NCBI RefSeq assembly: GCF_002160765.1
Contig: NZ_NFLF01000002.1
Span: 218,996-282,995, forward strand
Source of the DNA: Lachnoclostridium sp. An138
GTDB lineage: Bacteria > Bacillota > Clostridia > Lachnospirales > Lachnospiraceae
DNA length: 64,000 bases
Direction of reading: 5' to 3'
In this document: positions 33,845 through 42,027 of the stretch, one piece after another
Numbering within the stretch: the stretch's first letter is position 1
How the letters are laid out: each line of letters opens with the position of its first letter
Translations under genes and position numbers: made by a program
Notes under the pieces: model-generated
Told to the model about the DNA's origin: nothing
Databases searched by the model: none
What the model saw: only the letters and a program-made list of their open reading frames with translations

Positions 33845-34716
33845 CCCGTCTCTCCCATCCGCTCTTTCGCCAGCCTGTGAAGAATTTCTGCCAGGTCTCC
33901 GTCCAGACCGCAGGATTTTTCCCGGATTTCTCCGGGAATATAGATTTCTCCCAGATTCACGGTCACGTATCTGGCTTCAGGCTCTGCCGCCGCCAGCCGC
34001 ATCAGGGGAGCCTTGATCAGCTGGTTTCTCCAGCCGATGCCAAGCTCCAGAATCACCAGCCTTTTCCCATGATACTGTTTCAGAAAAGCCTCCAGCCGTT
34101 CCTGGCTTTCAGTCTCCGGAATAAAGTTTTCAAATTCCATGTGAACCTGCATGGGACCGCCGCAGGCCGGACAGCGGGGGACCAGCCCGGACGGAACTCT
34201 TCCCCCCTGCTCTGCCGCCGCCATATTCTCCGCCAGCTCTCCCCAGGGGTAAACCCGGTCATGGCACCGGGCAGCGCACTGCATGGTCAGCCAGTTTCCT
34301 TCCACCTCATAAATCTTTTCCGGCGCAAAGCCGCACAGCTCAAAATGGCACTCTCCGTTGGAAGTAACTACAAAATAGTCTTTGTCCCCTATCACCGTTT
34401 TCAGATCTGACATTACCTGCGTCTCCTGGTATTTTCCGCAGTAATGGTGTACCAGGCGGCTCCAGAAGCCCCATTTTTCTTCTTCCGTGGGCCACCGGGC
34501 TCCCATGCCCTGAAGAATACAGCGAAGCCCGTATTTTCGTTTCAGATCCCCAAACAGTTCCTCGAACACCTGATTATCAGCGAAAAGATGCAGGCCTTCT
34601 GTGATAGACAGTCCGTTGCTGGCTCCAATCAGAACCGCATCCGCGCCATCTATCCATTTCCATACCTTTTTAATGTCCTCATACATGTCCGACCTTTTTT
34701 CTGCTGCTTTCAACAT
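33841..34716 (-). CDS. Sir2-like NAD-binding protein 2, catalytic His apparently missing
   Basis: A 291-residue Sir2-fold protein: VLIGASNGLSITEG (NAD-binding loop), VVTSNGECHF in place of the usual TQNID, and a zinc site CAARC ... CPACGG. At the position where sirtuins have His-Gly before the zinc module, this protein reads EVEGNWLTMQC, without His. Deacetylase activity is therefore doubtful; NAD or ADP-ribose binding could remain. GGAGGAAG directly before 34716 marks the start. It follows Sir2-like protein 1 and overlaps the flavoprotein gene by 4 bases. Confidence 0.75.
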   Translation of the reverse strand: MLKAAEKRSDMYEDIKKVWKWIDGADAVLIGASNGLSITEGLHLFADNQVFEELFGDLKRKYGLRCILQGMGARWPTEEEKWGFWSRLVHHYCGKYQETQVMSDLKTVIGDKDYFVVTSNGECHFELCGFAPEKIYEVEGNWLTMQCAARCHDRVYPWGELAENMAAAEQGGRVPSGLVPRCPACGGPMQVHMEFENFIPETESQERLEAFLKQYHGKRLVILELGIGWRNQLIKAPLMRLAAAEPEARYVTVNLGEIYIPGEIREKSCGLDGDLAEILHRLAKERMGETG

Positions 34717-34732
34717 GTTCTTCCTCCATTCC

Positions 34733-35722
34733 TTATGCCCGCTTTTTTCCCGCATTTTTCACCGGTACAGACTCTGCCGCGTCTTTCAGCACCCTGGCAA
34801 TATCTCCCATGATCACCATACCTCTGTCCTCTATCTCCTTTGGCAGAAAATCATACCGGTCGTTCACAGCAATATACCGGGCCTTTGGCAGATTCAGAGT
34901 CAGATTCCAGAAGGGTTCCTGAATGAACATCGGAGTCATGCGCCCCACGCCAAGCTCCAGAAACAGTATCTTTTTGTCCCGGTTCTTCTGGATATATTCT
35001 GAAATCTTCTGATATTCCCCGTCATACTTTTTGCCCTGGAGAAAGTTCCCGTACCCACGCACCCAGGGAAATGCCTCCGCTCCGCAATGGGGACATCTGG
35101 GAATCAGCTCTGTGGGAACGAAGGTCCCTTCCCCCATAGCCTGGATCATCTCTTCTACCGGCTTTACCGCGTCCCAGGTGTCGTCCTCACAACACCGGGA
35201 GCACTGAAAAAACCTGTGATCTCCCTGGATCTCACTGACCTTCTCCTCCGGATACAGCTTTACGAACTGGGTGTCCTGGTTGGTCGTCAGGATGTGAAAG
35301 TCCTTTCCCTGGAGGAGCCTGTCCAAATCCAGATAGGGTTCCCTTACCGGGGCCTTCTGAGTGGTATTCAAAAAAGTGGCGATATAACCCCAGCGTTCCT
35401 CGCGCGCCGCAAAGGAGAACTGCATACCGGCAAAGGCTCCTTCAAATCCATACTTTTTTGCAAATTTTCCAAAATATTTCTGAAAAGACGGCGTATTTCC
35501 ATAGTAAAAATCTCCGCCGCCCGCTGCGGAGAGACCGGAAGCTCCCCCTACTACCACGCAGTCCGCCTCTTCCAGCTCCTGCAGCAGAGCCTCTATCTGC
35601 TTTTCGTAAGTCAGCGCTTTTTTATCCGCAAGCTCATAGGGTGTCTTTCCTGCGGCATATACTCCATAATATCTGGAATAGTTCAGCTGTGTCTGCATTA
35701 CAAGATTTTCATAAAAGCTCAT
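34733..35722 (-). CDS. Sir2-like NAD-dependent protein 1
   Basis: A 329-residue Sir2-fold protein, first gene of the operon. VVVGGASGLSAAGG forms the NAD loop near residue 57, TTNQDTQF stands where sirtuins have TQNID, and EIQGDHRFFQC carries a candidate catalytic His. The zinc ribbon is CSRCC ... CPHCG. It may remove acyl groups or transfer ADP-ribose, as known for sirtuins; the substrate could be a product of the same operon. The start lies 33 bases from the shared upstream element (35756-35790). Confidence 0.75.
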   Translation of the reverse strand: MSFYENLVMQTQLNYSRYYGVYAAGKTPYELADKKALTYEKQIEALLQELEEADCVVVGGASGLSAAGGGDFYYGNTPSFQKYFGKFAKKYGFEGAFAGMQFSFAAREERWGYIATFLNTTQKAPVREPYLDLDRLLQGKDFHILTTNQDTQFVKLYPEEKVSEIQGDHRFFQCSRCCEDDTWDAVKPVEEMIQAMGEGTFVPTELIPRCPHCGAEAFPWVRGYGNFLQGKKYDGEYQKISEYIQKNRDKKILFLELGVGRMTPMFIQEPFWNLTLNLPKARYIAVNDRYDFLPKEIEDRGMVIMGDIARVLKDAAESVPVKNAGKKRA

Positions 35723-35755
35723 AGTTTTCTCGCGTCCTCTCTTTCCGGTATTGCT

Positions 35756-35790
35756 GTAAATATTATTTTAACATCATCAGTCTATCATCC
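35756..35790. promoter_or_regulatory. Shared upstream element, copy B
   Basis: GTAAATATTATTTTAACATC then ATCAGTCTATCATCC, 33 bases before the Sir2 operon and between it and the divergent Rrf2 gene. It matches copy A (30707) at nearly every base. It is the likely binding site of the Rrf2 protein. Confidence 0.65.
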
Positions 35791-35792
35791 CC

Positions 35793-35821
35793 TTGCACAT
35801 CTGTCAATATGCTGTTATAAT
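35793..35821 (+). promoter_or_regulatory. Promoter of the Rrf2 gene
   Basis: TTGCAC at 35793-35798 and TATAAT at 35816-35821, 17 bp apart. TATAATTAAATTAACATTAA around the -10 is also conserved upstream of the paralogue at 49858, which suggests autoregulation. Confidence 0.7.
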
Positions 35822-35870
35822 TAAATTAACATTAAATTTTATCAGCAGTCACCAAAGGAGGCCAGCTTTC

Positions 35871-36314
35871 ATGAAATATTCCACAAAGGTCAGCGACGCC
35901 GTTCATATCCTGGCCTTTATCGTCTTGAATCCCAGGGGCTCTCTGTCCAGCGACAGCATTGCAGAAAGCCTGCATACCAATCCAGGATGCGTCCGCCAGC
36001 TCATGTCCGCCCTGCGCAGGGCCGGGCTTCTGCTCAGTGTCAAAGGGCATCCAAAGCCGTCTTTGAGCAAAGTTCCCTCTGCCATCACCCTGCTGGACGT
36101 CTATAAAGCCGTAGAGGGCGAGAAGCCCCTGCTCCATCTGGATACCCACACCAACCCGGAATGCGGCGTAGGCATCCATATTCAGCTGTCGCTTCGGGAC
36201 TATTTCGATCAGGTGCAGAGGACCGCGGAAGAAGAGATGGAAAAGATAACGCTTCAGGAAATTCTGGAGCGGTATCAGGAAAAGCTATTGCATTCAGACG
36301 GACATACCGGCTGA
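35871..36314 (+). CDS. Rrf2-family regulator, copy 1
   Basis: A 147-residue Rrf2 regulator: an N-terminal winged helix (VSDAVHILAFIVLN, SIAESLHTNPGCVRQLMSAL), then a dimer helix. Only two Cys are present (in PGCV and PECG), so the three-Cys iron-sulfur site of IscR or NsrR is lacking. The form resembles the YwnA type. It is over 85% identical by eye to the protein at 49858. The gene diverges from the Sir2/fumarate reductase operon and shares its control region, so it is the likely repressor. AAAGGAGG precedes the start. Confidence 0.85.
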   Translation: MKYSTKVSDAVHILAFIVLNPRGSLSSDSIAESLHTNPGCVRQLMSALRRAGLLLSVKGHPKPSLSKVPSAITLLDVYKAVEGEKPLLHLDTHTNPECGVGIHIQLSLRDYFDQVQRTAEEEMEKITLQEILERYQEKLLHSDGHTG

Positions 36315-36359
36315 ATAGGCGATACTGCCATTTACTTTAATCAGAAAGGAGAGTGCGGG

Positions 36360-36692
36360 ATGAAAGTAGGAATTATCCGCTGTATGCAGACTGAAGATTA
36401 TTGTCCGGGGACCACGGATTTCATGGCAATCCGCAATAAAACCGGCGCTTTTGAACAAGTAAAAGAAGAGATTGAACTGATTGGATTTATCAACTGCGGT
36501 GGATGTCCCGGAAAAAAGGTTCCCTTGCGTGTACGAGAGCTGATCAAAAGGGGAGCAGATACTATCGCTTTCGCCTCTTGTATTCAAAAGGGCACACCCA
36601 TAGGCTATCCCTGTCCCTTTGCGAAACGTATAAAAGAGCTTGCGGAAAAAAATGCTGGAGCTTCTGTTCAGATTTTGGAGTATACTCATTAA
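36360..36692 (+). CDS. CGGC-domain protein
   Basis: The 110-residue protein has the CGGC signature: IIRCMQTEDYCPGTT at the start, INCGGCPGKK near residue 47 and ASCIQKGTPIGYPCPF near 75. The several Cys are thought to bind a metal; the function of the family is not known. It follows the Rrf2 gene by 45 bases with AAAGGAGAG as ribosome site, so it belongs to the same transcript. A terminator lies 66 bases downstream. A metal- or redox-related role fits the neighbourhood. Confidence 0.8.
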   Translation: MKVGIIRCMQTEDYCPGTTDFMAIRNKTGAFEQVKEEIELIGFINCGGCPGKKVPLRVRELIKRGADTIAFASCIQKGTPIGYPCPFAKRIKELAEKNAGASVQILEYTH

Positions 36693-36758
36693 CAGTGTTT
36701 TGCAGGAATATTGCTCAAAAGGAGAAAGGGGCCGCTTAGATTCTGCAATAATATTCAG

Positions 36759-36803
36759 ACACCATTTGACCGACGGACACGCGCAAGTCAAATGGTGTTT
36801 TAT
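36759..36803 (+). terminator. Terminator after the Rrf2-CGGC operon
   Basis: ACACCATTTGAC at 36759-36770 pairs perfectly with GTCAAATGGTGT at 36787-36798, followed by TTTT. Confidence 0.85.
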
Positions 36804-36833
36804 CTGCATGAAATTCCATGTTGTGTCCTGCGT

Positions 36834-36905
36834 GTAATTCGCGCATTGACCCAAGATGAGCTGGCCGAGCAGTCTGACGTATCGGCAGATGGAAGGAGAT
36901 CATAA
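36834..36905 (+). pseudogene. XRE helix-turn-helix fragment
   Basis: One frame reads VIRALTQDELAEQSDVSADG, a clear first half of an XRE helix-turn-helix, with no start and an early stop. It is the remnant of a regulator gene. Confidence 0.5.
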
Positions 36906-36909
36906 AAAA

Positions 36910-36960
36910 GCCGTTCTGAACACCTGTCTGCTCCCTGTGTCCAAAACGGCCTCTTCTTCG
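36910..36960. terminator. Terminator-like dyad
   Basis: GCCGTT pairs with AACGGC and, inside, GAACAC-type with GTGTCC. On the minus strand the tail is AT-rich (TTTTTTATG), so it may end the radical SAM and peptide transcript. Confidence 0.6.
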
Positions 36961-36977
36961 AAAGGAATATGTATTCC

Positions 36978-37055
36978 TTAATTCCTTTTTCTTATAACTG
37001 CAGCAACAACTGCTGCGACTGCCACCACAATGGCAGCTGCGACTACTTTAAGCAC
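36978..37055 (-). CDS. 25-aa single-membrane-segment peptide downstream of radical SAM gene
   Basis: A GTG at 37053-37055 is preceded by AAGGAGGAG at ideal distance. It opens 25 codons: Met-Leu-Lys, then almost only Val and Ala (VVAAAIVVAVAAVVAAVI), and a basic RKRN end. This is a one-span membrane peptide with a positive tail. It lies 150 bases after the radical SAM gene, and a terminator-like dyad follows. It might be a type I toxin-like peptide, a small regulator or a substrate of the radical SAM enzyme; none is shown. Confidence 0.55.
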   Translation of the reverse strand: MLKVVAAAIVVAVAAVVAAVIRKRN

Positions 37056-37204
37056 TTTTGTCTCCTCCTTTCCCTTCGTCTTTGTGCGGGCCCTCTGGCC
37101 AGTGGTATCAGGCACAGCAGAACAACCAGGCCGGCATGGCTTTTTCTATCTACCTGCGCTTTTCCATCCGGCCTCAGGTACGGAAGAACTCCCTCCTTTT
37201 CCTG

Positions 37205-38590
37205 TTATGATTCTCCCGAGGCCCTTCTGCACCCGCCGCAGGCAGCACAGCCGCCGTGAGACTCCTCCCAGAGCCTGTCTGCCACCGGCGCCCATTTCGC
37301 AGCCACATCCACGCATTTGTCGGAAAACTCCTTTGCAGTCTCCAGATTCTGATAGTCCGTGCTCCTGGCATGGCTCTTTTCCACGATCTCCGTCAGCCTT
37401 CCCGGATTGTCCAGTACCGGACAGGGGCGAAGCATGTTCTCATTCCAGGGCTGGTTGTCGTGATAGCCCATGAACAGCGGAGAGCGGTAAGCATCCAGAA
37501 GAGTCTTCTCCCTGATATTGGAATCGGAATAGTGAATGAAAGCGCAGGGCTCGATATCTCCATTTGCGTTAATGTGGCAGTAGCTCCGTCCTCCTGCGAT
37601 GCAGCCGCCCACATACTCTCCATCGTTCCAGAAGTCTACAGTAAACAGCGGCTTCGTCTGGCAGTACTCCCGGATCTTGTGGTACATCATCTCACGCTGC
37701 TCAGCTGTCGCCATCAGCTCCGGCACCGCGGCCTTGCCTACCGGCATGTAAGTGAAGAACCAGGCGAATTTCGCGCCCATATCGATCATCTGATCAAAAT
37801 ACGCTTCGCTTCCGATTACCTCTGCATTGGCCGAGGTGTAACAGCAGGAAATTCCAAAGGGCAGCTTCTTCTCCCTCAGGATATTCATGGCGCGGATAAT
37901 CTTCTGATAGGTTCCGTTTCCTCTTCTGGAATCTGTAGCCTCCTCAAACCCCTCGATGCTGATGGCAGGCACGAAGTTCTGCACTCGGAGCATCTCCTCC
38001 GCAAAGGCCTCGTCAATCAGCGTTCCGTTCGTAAACGTGGAAAATACACAGTCCGGATGCTCCTCGCAGAGACGGATGATGTCTTTCTTTCTCACCATCG
38101 GCTCACCGCCGGTAAAGAGATACACATATGTACCCATTTCGACGCCCTGGTTTACGATGTCGTCCATCTCCTCATAAGCCAGATTCATATGATTTCCATA
38201 TTCCACCGCCCAGCAGCCGGTGCATTTCAGATTGCAGGCGCTGGTGGGATCGAGAAGAATCGCCCAGGGGATATTGCAGTTATATTTCTCTTTGTATTCA
38301 TTCTGTCTCTGATATCCGAGCAGGCAGCCATTGAGAATGAAGTTTTCAAACAGACGGTTCCGCACGCCCGGATCGATATCCGTCCACAGGCTTATGACGA
38401 GCTGGCGCCAGTTGTTGTCCTTGTCCATCACTGCCTTGCGAATGGCTTCCCGCTGAGCCTTCAAGGTGTCCTTCCGGTCGAACCTGTCAAACCAGTCCAG
38501 AAGTTTTGGAAGATTCTTCTCCGGGTCCTTGTCCATATAAGAGAGTATTTGTTTTACTGCAAATGCGCTTACGTTTTCTTTTAATGTCAT
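37205..38590 (-). CDS. Radical SAM protein with SPASM-like C-terminal region
   Basis: A 461-residue enzyme. The radical SAM cluster site is CNLKCTGC (CxxxCxxC) near residue 118, with the GGEP motif in FTGGEPMVRK near 160. A C-terminal auxiliary-cluster region has GGCIAGGRSYCHIN, EPCAFIH and RPCPVLD. The last residues add CAACGGC. Such enzymes act on peptides or cofactors; the substrate is unknown. The family is common beside TetR genes in Lachnospiraceae, and a TetR gene lies 450 bases away in the opposite direction. AAGGAAAA precedes the ATG. Confidence 0.85.
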   Translation of the reverse strand: MTLKENVSAFAVKQILSYMDKDPEKNLPKLLDWFDRFDRKDTLKAQREAIRKAVMDKDNNWRQLVISLWTDIDPGVRNRLFENFILNGCLLGYQRQNEYKEKYNCNIPWAILLDPTSACNLKCTGCWAVEYGNHMNLAYEEMDDIVNQGVEMGTYVYLFTGGEPMVRKKDIIRLCEEHPDCVFSTFTNGTLIDEAFAEEMLRVQNFVPAISIEGFEEATDSRRGNGTYQKIIRAMNILREKKLPFGISCCYTSANAEVIGSEAYFDQMIDMGAKFAWFFTYMPVGKAAVPELMATAEQREMMYHKIREYCQTKPLFTVDFWNDGEYVGGCIAGGRSYCHINANGDIEPCAFIHYSDSNIREKTLLDAYRSPLFMGYHDNQPWNENMLRPCPVLDNPGRLTEIVEKSHARSTDYQNLETAKEFSDKCVDVAAKWAPVADRLWEESHGGCAACGGCRRASGES

Positions 38591-39041
38591 TATTTTTTCC
38601 TTTCCCTTTTGTAGTTTATATTTTTATCCCTGCTGTTTTTAGTCTCTGATTTTCCTCCTTTATGTTTGATGATGATACAGGGATTTTACCGCCGTATTTT
38701 TTTATTTATGTTCCAGTTTTGTTTGAAAATTATTAAGATATGAATTTGTGCCCTTTCTCACAGATCTCATAAATTTCATCAAACTGTATCTCTATCAGCG
38801 GTACTGCTTTCTCTGTTCGCTTCCTCACCAGCTTTTTATATAAAAAGTACCGGCGGCAGTCCATGACGGAGCTTGATTCAGGCTTGCTTTTCTTGATGCT
38901 GACACTTCCCAATAATCCTCCAAATGACTGAGCTGCTGGACGGGCGCCCCCCAAGTTCACTCTTGTATTGAACTATTGGATATGTTAGAATAAGGTCAGA
39001 TTTTAAAATTTGTTTTTATTTTATGGGAAGGAGGTGACAGG
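38591..39041. other. Divergent region with a weak small frame
   Basis: On the minus strand 38733-38960 is open (GTG start), ending VPLIEIQFDEIYEICEKGHK. I cannot match it to a family, and there is no good ribosome site, so I treat it as a possible remnant. The rest should hold the promoters of the radical SAM and TetR genes. Confidence 0.3.
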
Positions 39042-39662
39042 ATGCCAAGGGTAGCTTATTCTGAGGAAGATAGAGAACGCATTAGAATGGAACTTGTTGC
39101 AGTTGGTCTTGAACTGATGGCAAAACAGGGCATACAGCATACTACTGTGGAGCAAATATATAAAAAAGTTGGTATCTCACGAACTTTCTTTTACTCTTTC
39201 TTTGCAACGAAAGAAGATTTGATCGTTGAAACGCTGTACCTGCAGCAGCCTAAAATTATTGAACAGGCGCAAAGACTGATGGCCGATCCTGCTTTAAACT
39301 GGCGTGATGCCGTGAAACAATTTCTCTATGCCTGCTGTTACGGAGAGAAAAATGGTATCGCTGTTTTAACGATTGAAGAACAGCAGCTTATTTTCAAACG
39401 TTTGTCAAAGGAAAGCTATCAACTGTTCCGTCAAAAGCAGCGCCGCCTTTTTGGAGAAATTTTAGAAAGCTTTGGCATAAAGGCAGACACGGCAAGAATC
39501 AATTTATTTACGAATTTGAGTCTGACAGCGATGGTTGTACGCAGAGCAATCCCTGATACGTTACCTCTGTTTGTTCCCGAAGCTGCCGATGAAACAGTTG
39601 ACTTTCAAATAAACGCCATTGTAGATGCCCTGGAGAAATTAAAAGCAGCGCCTGCCGTTTGA
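39042..39662 (+). CDS. TetR/AcrR-family regulator
   Basis: A 206-residue protein with a TetR DNA-binding domain at about 8-55 (RIRMELVAVGLELMAKQGIQ, YKKVGISRTFFYSFFATKED). A helical ligand domain follows. AGGAGGTG sits 6 bases before the ATG. It diverges from the radical SAM gene and precedes three unknown genes on its own strand after a 200-bp gap. It could control either side; the divergent radical SAM gene is the usual partner. Confidence 0.8.
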   Translation: MPRVAYSEEDRERIRMELVAVGLELMAKQGIQHTTVEQIYKKVGISRTFFYSFFATKEDLIVETLYLQQPKIIEQAQRLMADPALNWRDAVKQFLYACCYGEKNGIAVLTIEEQQLIFKRLSKESYQLFRQKQRRLFGEILESFGIKADTARINLFTNLSLTAMVVRRAIPDTLPLFVPEAADETVDFQINAIVDALEKLKAAPAV

Positions 39663-39866
39663 GTGATTGGAATGAGATAATCCGTCCGAATATCATGTTT
39701 CGTCCATATATTCAGACGGATTGCATTTTAACCAGAATAAAAACAAATTTTAATTTTTGCTCTTATTTTAAGAAATAAAACCTGGAAGAAACCGCAAAGA
39801 AGAGCATGCGCTGAAAGTATTTGATTTTTCTAATGAACATTCAAACATTTAGGAGGAAAAAAGATT

Positions 39867-40352
39867 ATGGGATTTTTCAGCAAGTTATTTAAGGGGCCTG
39901 AAATTGACATGGAGAAGAGCAATGCAAACTCAAAGAAAATGCGCGCTCTATTTAACCAGGTGGTAGAAAACGGAGACAATTACAGACTGATTTTCGGATA
40001 TACCGAAGATGTGAGCCGTTTTAACTATGGCTTTGTTCATGGAAGCAAAACCAAAATTGGCAATCTGATTGTCGGCTGGAACGAAAGCAGCCAGACGATT
40101 GTGGTTGTTCCCACAGTACCCGATCTTTCCGGCTGCGGTGATCCGACTTACTATCGCCGCTCTGAAATTCTGAAAGCCTATCGGAATAAATACCCTACCG
40201 ATGCTTTCATTATTTACCCGGATAAAAAAGGATACATTGGCATCAATGCCTACGACTGGCTGGAAGATGAAAAGCTGTATGTTTATGTATCACAGGAAGA
40301 TGAATTGGCCGCTTTTACTGACTTCTTTATAAACCGTTTTGCAACAAAGTGA
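39867..40352 (+). CDS. Unidentified 161-aa protein
   Basis: A soluble protein with no family that I recognise. The start, MGFFSKLFKGPEID, is amphipathic, as in membrane-associated proteins. The core (NYRLIFGYTEDVSRFNYGFV, NLIVGWNESSQTIVVVP) looks like a beta-rich domain. AGGAGG precedes the ATG by 10 bases. It is followed 8 bases later by the 56-aa membrane protein and then by a DUF1266 protein; the three form an operon. A role with the DUF1266 protein is likely; what it does is unknown. Confidence 0.55.
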   Translation: MGFFSKLFKGPEIDMEKSNANSKKMRALFNQVVENGDNYRLIFGYTEDVSRFNYGFVHGSKTKIGNLIVGWNESSQTIVVVPTVPDLSGCGDPTYYRRSEILKAYRNKYPTDAFIIYPDKKGYIGINAYDWLEDEKLYVYVSQEDELAAFTDFFINRFATK

Positions 40353-40360
40353 GGTAAAAG

Positions 40361-40531
40361 ATGCCTATTGGAGAAATCGGAGCGTTCCTGCTGTTTCTTG
40401 TGATCGTGTTTATAATCGGCAATTTATGGTTTCATTTTGTAGAAGCAATCCTGCGGCAGATTAAAAAGCTGTTTACACGTCACAAAAAACCTCCGGCATG
40501 GCATCCGCTCCCCCCGGACAAGGAGGATTGA
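40361..40531 (+). CDS. Small one-TM protein (56 aa)
   Basis: One membrane helix at about 7-25 (GAFLLFLVIVFIIGNLWF) is followed by a basic tail (QIKKLFTRHKKPP). GAGGTAAA precedes the ATG at 40361. The stop lies 2 bases before the start of the DUF1266 gene, whose ribosome site is inside this gene. It is probably a membrane anchor or partner for the neighbouring proteins. It is too short for many gene finders. Confidence 0.6.
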   Translation: MPIGEIGAFLLFLVIVFIIGNLWFHFVEAILRQIKKLFTRHKKPPAWHPLPPDKED

Positions 40532-40533
40532 AA

Positions 40534-41715
40534 ATGTTAGATATAGACGAGATTTTGAAACAGGCACGGCAGGCAAAAGAGCAGGCGCTCGCTTCTGTGA
40601 AAGAAACTATGGAAAAGAACGAGGAACGGATCAGTAAAATCCAGGTTTCCAGCTCTGAAAAGGACACAGCTGCATCTGCCGATGAAGTGGAAGAACAGAT
40701 TGCCGCTAATACTCAGCGTCAAGTAGAAATTCTCGGACAGATATTTGGACCGAACAGTATGGCTCAAATGGCTGCGAATGAGGAATTGCTGCAAAAGATG
40801 GTAAATGATAAAGCCGACGAAGCAGCTTCAGCTGCTGCCGGAGGCCTAATGGAGCAGCTTTTCGGAGAAGATATGGGGATTCTTGCGGCGGCTCTGGAAA
40901 CGCTGGAAATGGAAGATGCGGATGCTGAAGAAGAACGCTCATTTGATCTGGAACTGGAAGAAAACCTTTATATTACATTGGAAGAGGCTATGGCCCGGAT
41001 TGAGGCCATGCCCGAACCAGAACCGCTCCCCTATCAAAAAGAGGATGGAAAATGGAAACGCTTTGGCATCCTGCTGTCTGGTATCTTATCGACCCTCAAC
41101 AGCCACGATTTGGATGACATGGATGTGGAGGAGCATATTCCTGTTATGGAACAGAAAATCGTGTCTCTTGTGCGCCGCTCATGGGGAATCGATGGCCGGA
41201 GCGATCTGCTGGATATGATCCGCTATCTGGCTCAAGAGGGATATATCCTGCGGTACCAGCTTTATAGTGAGGTGTCTTCACCGGAGGAACTGATGGACGA
41301 AACTATGGACGAAGATGACCGTGAGTCCGTTTGCCGGGCATGGAGGTTTGCGCAGCGGTATAAGGCTCAATATGCCCCCGGTTTTATGGCTGGATGGGAT
41401 ATTGGCCGGGCAGCGATGCTGACACGCTGGGGATGCTATTTAGGCTGGATCACGGAAAGCGAGGCTGTTGGTATTCTGTGGGATCTCTCCCAAAAAGTTG
41501 TCGAGGAGCTGCACAGCTGGCGCGAATTTGCTCAATCTTATCTTTTTGGCGGCCTGATGTGGAAATTGCTGTGCGGTGACAGCTCCGCAGGAAGTTACCT
41601 GGGTTATCTTGCAGACGCCGCCACAGACCTGTTGACCGGAAAAGCGGAGCAGGATAGCGGACAATGGCGCGACTGCCCCTGGCCTGCACAGAGAAAAATT
41701 GGCTTCACATTATAA
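40534..41715 (+). CDS. DUF1266 domain protein
   Basis: A 393-residue protein. Residues 1-60 are a charged coiled coil (ILKQARQAKEQALASVKETM). An acidic stretch follows at 120-150. The DUF1266 domain is at about 205-375, with SWGIDGRSDLLDMIRYLAQE and then AWDIGRAAML-like GWDIGRAAMLTRWGCYLGW, and SYLFGGLMWKLL. DUF1266 has no proven function; family members in enterobacteria occur near toxin or surface genes. AGGAGG 8 bases upstream selects the ATG at 40534 over one 12 codons earlier. It is the last gene of the cassette. Confidence 0.75.
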   Translation: MLDIDEILKQARQAKEQALASVKETMEKNEERISKIQVSSSEKDTAASADEVEEQIAANTQRQVEILGQIFGPNSMAQMAANEELLQKMVNDKADEAASAAAGGLMEQLFGEDMGILAAALETLEMEDADAEEERSFDLELEENLYITLEEAMARIEAMPEPEPLPYQKEDGKWKRFGILLSGILSTLNSHDLDDMDVEEHIPVMEQKIVSLVRRSWGIDGRSDLLDMIRYLAQEGYILRYQLYSEVSSPEELMDETMDEDDRESVCRAWRFAQRYKAQYAPGFMAGWDIGRAAMLTRWGCYLGWITESEAVGILWDLSQKVVEELHSWREFAQSYLFGGLMWKLLCGDSSAGSYLGYLADAATDLLTGKAEQDSGQWRDCPWPAQRKIGFTL

Positions 41716-41761
41716 ATCTTTTTGAATATTTGCTGCTATTCACCAGCCGCTAATTGTTTTT

Positions 41762-41992
41762 TCATATCTCTATGTTGACATCGGTGTACAAGGGGCAATG
41801 CGCCCTTGGTACACCGACACCAGCAAAAAATTCCCGTCTCATTTCACTTGACGACACTTCACCGCTCTTTCCCGTCTGAACAATCCTTTGCAATCTCAAA
41901 CAGATGGCCGCTGCCCTTGCCTCTCTGGCCTGTTTCAGTGCCAGACCGAGTCCATGAAAGTCAAGCCTTCTTTCATCCTGATACATTCTCAT
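41762..41992 (-). pseudogene. Fragment of an XRE-type regulator
   Basis: MRMYQDERRLDFHGLGLALK followed by QAREAR is the usual first part of an XRE regulator. After this the sequence loses similarity. Only about 25 codons are recognisable, so the gene is broken. Confidence 0.45.
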
Positions 41993-42027
41993 ATCACCCT
42001 ATATCATTGTAAATTTCGGGTTGGATT

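Noticed and set aside
38733..38960. Minus-strand 75-codon frame upstream of the TetR gene
   Set aside because: No family match, GTG start without a clear ribosome site. Kept only as a possible remnant in the gap note.
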